Assembly: GCA_003646525.1 (NCBI GenBank)
Contig: QMKU01000104.1
Coordinates: forward strand, 1-5,654
Direction: 5' to 3'
DNA from: Campylobacterota bacterium
GTDB taxonomy: Bacteria > Campylobacterota > Campylobacteria > Campylobacterales > Sulfurovaceae
Length of the DNA stretch: 5,654 nt
The translations under genes and the position numbers were made by a program. How positions within the stretch are numbered: the stretch's first letter is position 1; every line of letters begins with the position of its first letter. Of the stretch, positions 4,899 to 5,654 are shown in pieces. The notes beneath the pieces are model-generated. The model was given only the letters and a program-made list of their open reading frames with translations, ran no database searches and was not told the DNA's origin.

Positions 4899-4938
4899 AT
4901 GACGCTGTATGCGTGACGACGGAGACCGTCGTCACGAG
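4899..4938. repeat. 40-bp direct repeat, copy 2
   Basis: Identical over 40 bases to 106-145, same orientation, with different flanks on both sides. It carries the same 11-bp perfect stem (CGTGACGACGG/CCGTCGTCACG, loop AGA). It follows the metallopeptidase stop by 67 bases and may end its transcript structurally, though no T-run follows. Confidence 0.8.
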
Positions 4939-5072
4939 ATGAAATTAATCTCTTGCGTATTTTTGGTTTATTGGTTATAATAAAATTACAAAACCAGATA
5001 GTAGTCCGTTATCAGGCGTTACTTTGGGGATTATGTGCGAGCATAAGGCATCAGACCACAGCTATCATCGCT
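4939..5072. other. Gene-free stretch
   Basis: I see no supported gene, RNA gene or repeat in this stretch. The plus-strand frame open from 4953 has no ribosome binding site or recognisable composition, and it runs antisense into the probable minus-strand gene. Together with the flanking repeat and hairpin it makes up most of the gap between the metallopeptidase and the ORF at 5099-5341. Confidence 0.5.
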
Positions 5073-5096
5073 CCTAGTAGTTTTTGGTCTACTAGG
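5073..5096. other. Perfect 8-bp hairpin next to the end of the minus-strand ORF
   Basis: CCTAGTAG (5073-5080) and CTACTAGG (5089-5096) pair around TTTTTGGT. The stem begins 2 bases beyond the stop of the ORF at 5099-5341, the place of a terminator hairpin for that ORF, but no T-run follows on the minus strand. It may be an RNA-stabilising 3' hairpin or another dispersed palindrome. Confidence 0.45.
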
Positions 5097-5098
5097 TA

Positions 5099-5341
5099 TC
5101 AATCTTTTCTAAAAATAGTTTTTAACGACAACGACTTCTTGAATAAATTTCTTAACTTTACCAATTTAACTGTTTGATTGTCATATCTCTTTTCAAAGAC
5201 CAAGCAAACCTCGGGCTTTTTTGTTCGCTTGTTAGGTTCTATGGTACAGATATATTTTAGATCATCTCTATGTCCATTTTTAACATGTCTTACATATCTT
5301 TCTGTGATAATCACCTGATAGTTAGTCAGAGTCAATGGCAC
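5099..5341 (-). CDS. Small unrecognised protein, possibly a nuclease-domain fragment
   Basis: The 80-residue ORF starts at a GTG (5341-5339) just after an in-frame TAA and has no strong ribosome binding site (AGGG 9 bases upstream). I do not recognise it with confidence. The N-terminal NYQVIITERYVRHVKNGHRD, followed by KKPEVCLVFEKRYDNQTVKL, loosely recalls the small phage-associated barnase/RelE-like nuclease domains (PBECR-type: x-V-x-I-T-x-x-x-x-x-H-I-x-x-x-H), with H19 and H24 as candidate functional residues. The usual later part of such domains is not visible, and other frames downstream do not clearly restore it. A REP-like repeat abuts the upstream end (5353-5391), so the gene may be a remnant cut at both ends. 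The basic, lysine-rich composition is plausible for a real protein. Function remains open. Confidence 0.4.
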   Translation of the reverse strand: MPLTLTNYQVIITERYVRHVKNGHRDDLKYICTIEPNKRTKKPEVCLVFEKRYDNQTVKLVKLRNLFKKSLSLKTIFRKD

Positions 5342-5352
5342 GGATAGTTACC

Positions 5353-5391
5353 CTAGTTCCCATCGCTCCTGCGCAATGCCAATGAAATAAG
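5353..5391. repeat. Composite REP-like repeat
   Basis: Positions 5353-5373 are the exact inverse of 227-247 (21 bp), and 5373-5391 the exact inverse of 39-57 (19 bp); the two modules abut here but lie 170 bases apart near the window start. On the minus strand the unit reads CTTATTTCATTGGCATTG, then CGCAGGAGCGATGGGAAC. Confidence 0.65.
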
Positions 5392-5413
5392 GGAAATATT
5401 CAACTTTTTGGAA

Positions 5414-5454
5414 CCGATGCTTTAGCTTCGGCAGGTGTTTGATGAGGCTGAAGC
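5414..5454. repeat. Alternative hairpins of a GCTTCGGC-type repeat
   Basis: CCGATGC (5414-5420) and GCTTCGG (5425-5431) pair around TTTA with one mismatch. Alternatively GCTTCGGC (5425-5432) pairs with GCTGAAGC (5447-5454) with one G-U pair. No T-run follows. Together with 5353-5391 it fills most of the gap before the next gene. Confidence 0.4.
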
Positions 5455-5472
5455 CATCACTTCCAAAGAGCA

Positions 5473-5525
5473 AATTGACAGAATTGACAATAATCTAATA
5501 TAAGAGTTGAAATCTATGTTATAAT
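5473..5525 (+). promoter_or_regulatory. Promoter of the partial ATPase gene with upstream direct repeat
   Basis: TGTTATAAT (5517-5525) is an extended -10 box, predicting a start near 5532 and a leader of about 20 bases. Upstream AATTGACA is repeated at 5473-5480 and 5482-5489 (9-base period). Each contains TTGACA, but the distance to the -10 is too long for a standard -35, so these may instead be a regulator's binding site. Confidence 0.5.
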
Positions 5526-5552
5526 CATAACATAACTACAAAAGGAAATATT

Positions 5553-5654
5553 ATGTTATTGGGCTTTGGTGGAAGAAATTTCTACTCTTTTAAAGAAGAT
5601 TTTGATATCTCTTTAGAGCATAAAGATGAAATATTGTCAGTTCTTGGAGTAAAG
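5553..5654 (+). CDS. Partial AAA-family ATP-binding protein (N-terminus only)
   Basis: Only 34 codons lie in the window. The start MLLGFGGRNFYSFKEDFDIS matches the typical opening of OLD/SMC-like AAA ATPases of the COG1106/AAA_15 kind (M-L-I-x-F-x-x-x-N-F-x-S-F-K-D/E). SVLGVK at the cut end is where those proteins continue with the Walker A motif G-A-N-x-S-G-K-T/S, so the sequence appears to stop just before it. AAGGA lies 6 bases before the ATG and an extended -10 box is upstream. Such ATPases often occur with a partner nuclease (for example RloB-like) in defence loci, but nothing of a partner is visible here. The family call rests on a short N-terminus. Confidence 0.6.
   Translation, partial: MLLGFGGRNFYSFKEDFDISLEHKDEILSVLGVK

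Noticed and set aside
106..4938. CRISPR-like interpretation of the 40-bp repeats with internal palindromes
   Set aside because: Only two copies 4.8 kb apart with no regular spacing, no spacers and no cas genes.
4999..5024. TCCGTTATCAGGCGTTA region as an integron attC or transposon end
   Set aside because: No pair of simple-site boxes in the right order, no matching terminal inverted repeat and no target-site duplication could be found.
4953..5177. Plus-strand open frame of 74 codons after the second 40-bp repeat
   Set aside because: No ribosome binding site, composition unlike a protein, and it overlaps the better-supported minus-strand ORF.

Overview
The window looks like a piece of a chromosome from an AT-rich mesophilic member of the Campylobacterota, Sulfurovum- or Sulfurimonas-like. 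The basis is the style of the DnaX protein, promoters with a good -10 box and no clear -35, AAAGGA ribosome binding sites, and strong A/T codon preference. The phylum is an inference at moderate confidence and the genus is a guess. Two solid housekeeping-type genes stand back to back: dnaX (clamp-loader tau subunit, minus strand) and a membrane-anchored neutral zinc metallopeptidase of the YpfJ family (plus strand), with a short divergent promoter region between them.

The rest is accessory sequence. Positions 1-406 contain no convincing gene but several short palindromic repeats. A possible 37-codon single-span membrane peptide follows (407-520), with a long leader whose start can pair with its ribosome binding site. 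Next, on the minus strand, is a two-gene DUF4160/DUF2442 unit. The first gene is broken by an in-frame stop and a one-base deletion; the second is intact and keeps its own ribosome binding site and terminator. Next, on the plus strand, is a compact hicAB toxin-antitoxin operon (HicA RNA interferase, HicB antitoxin with a ribbon-helix-helix tail). It has a clear operator-like array and a -10 box so close to the hicA ATG that the message is probably leaderless. hicB converges on dnaX across only 42 bases.

Downstream of the metallopeptidase lie a second exact copy of a 40-bp repeat, a stretch with no gene, a probable gene fragment on the minus strand (5099-5341), more palindromic repeats, and the first 34 codons of an AAA-type ATPase, cut by the window end just before the expected Walker A motif.

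Two things tie the region together. First, at least eight copies of hairpin-forming repeats resemble REP elements. They share ends such as ACGAG and GGCATTG, but their stems differ with the pairing preserved, and they fill most gene-poor gaps. Second, dnaX carries a run of nine A residues near its 3' end. Shifting by -1 there meets a stop codon at once, as in the gamma-producing shift sites of other bacteria. I see no full mobile element, rRNA, tRNA or CRISPR array.
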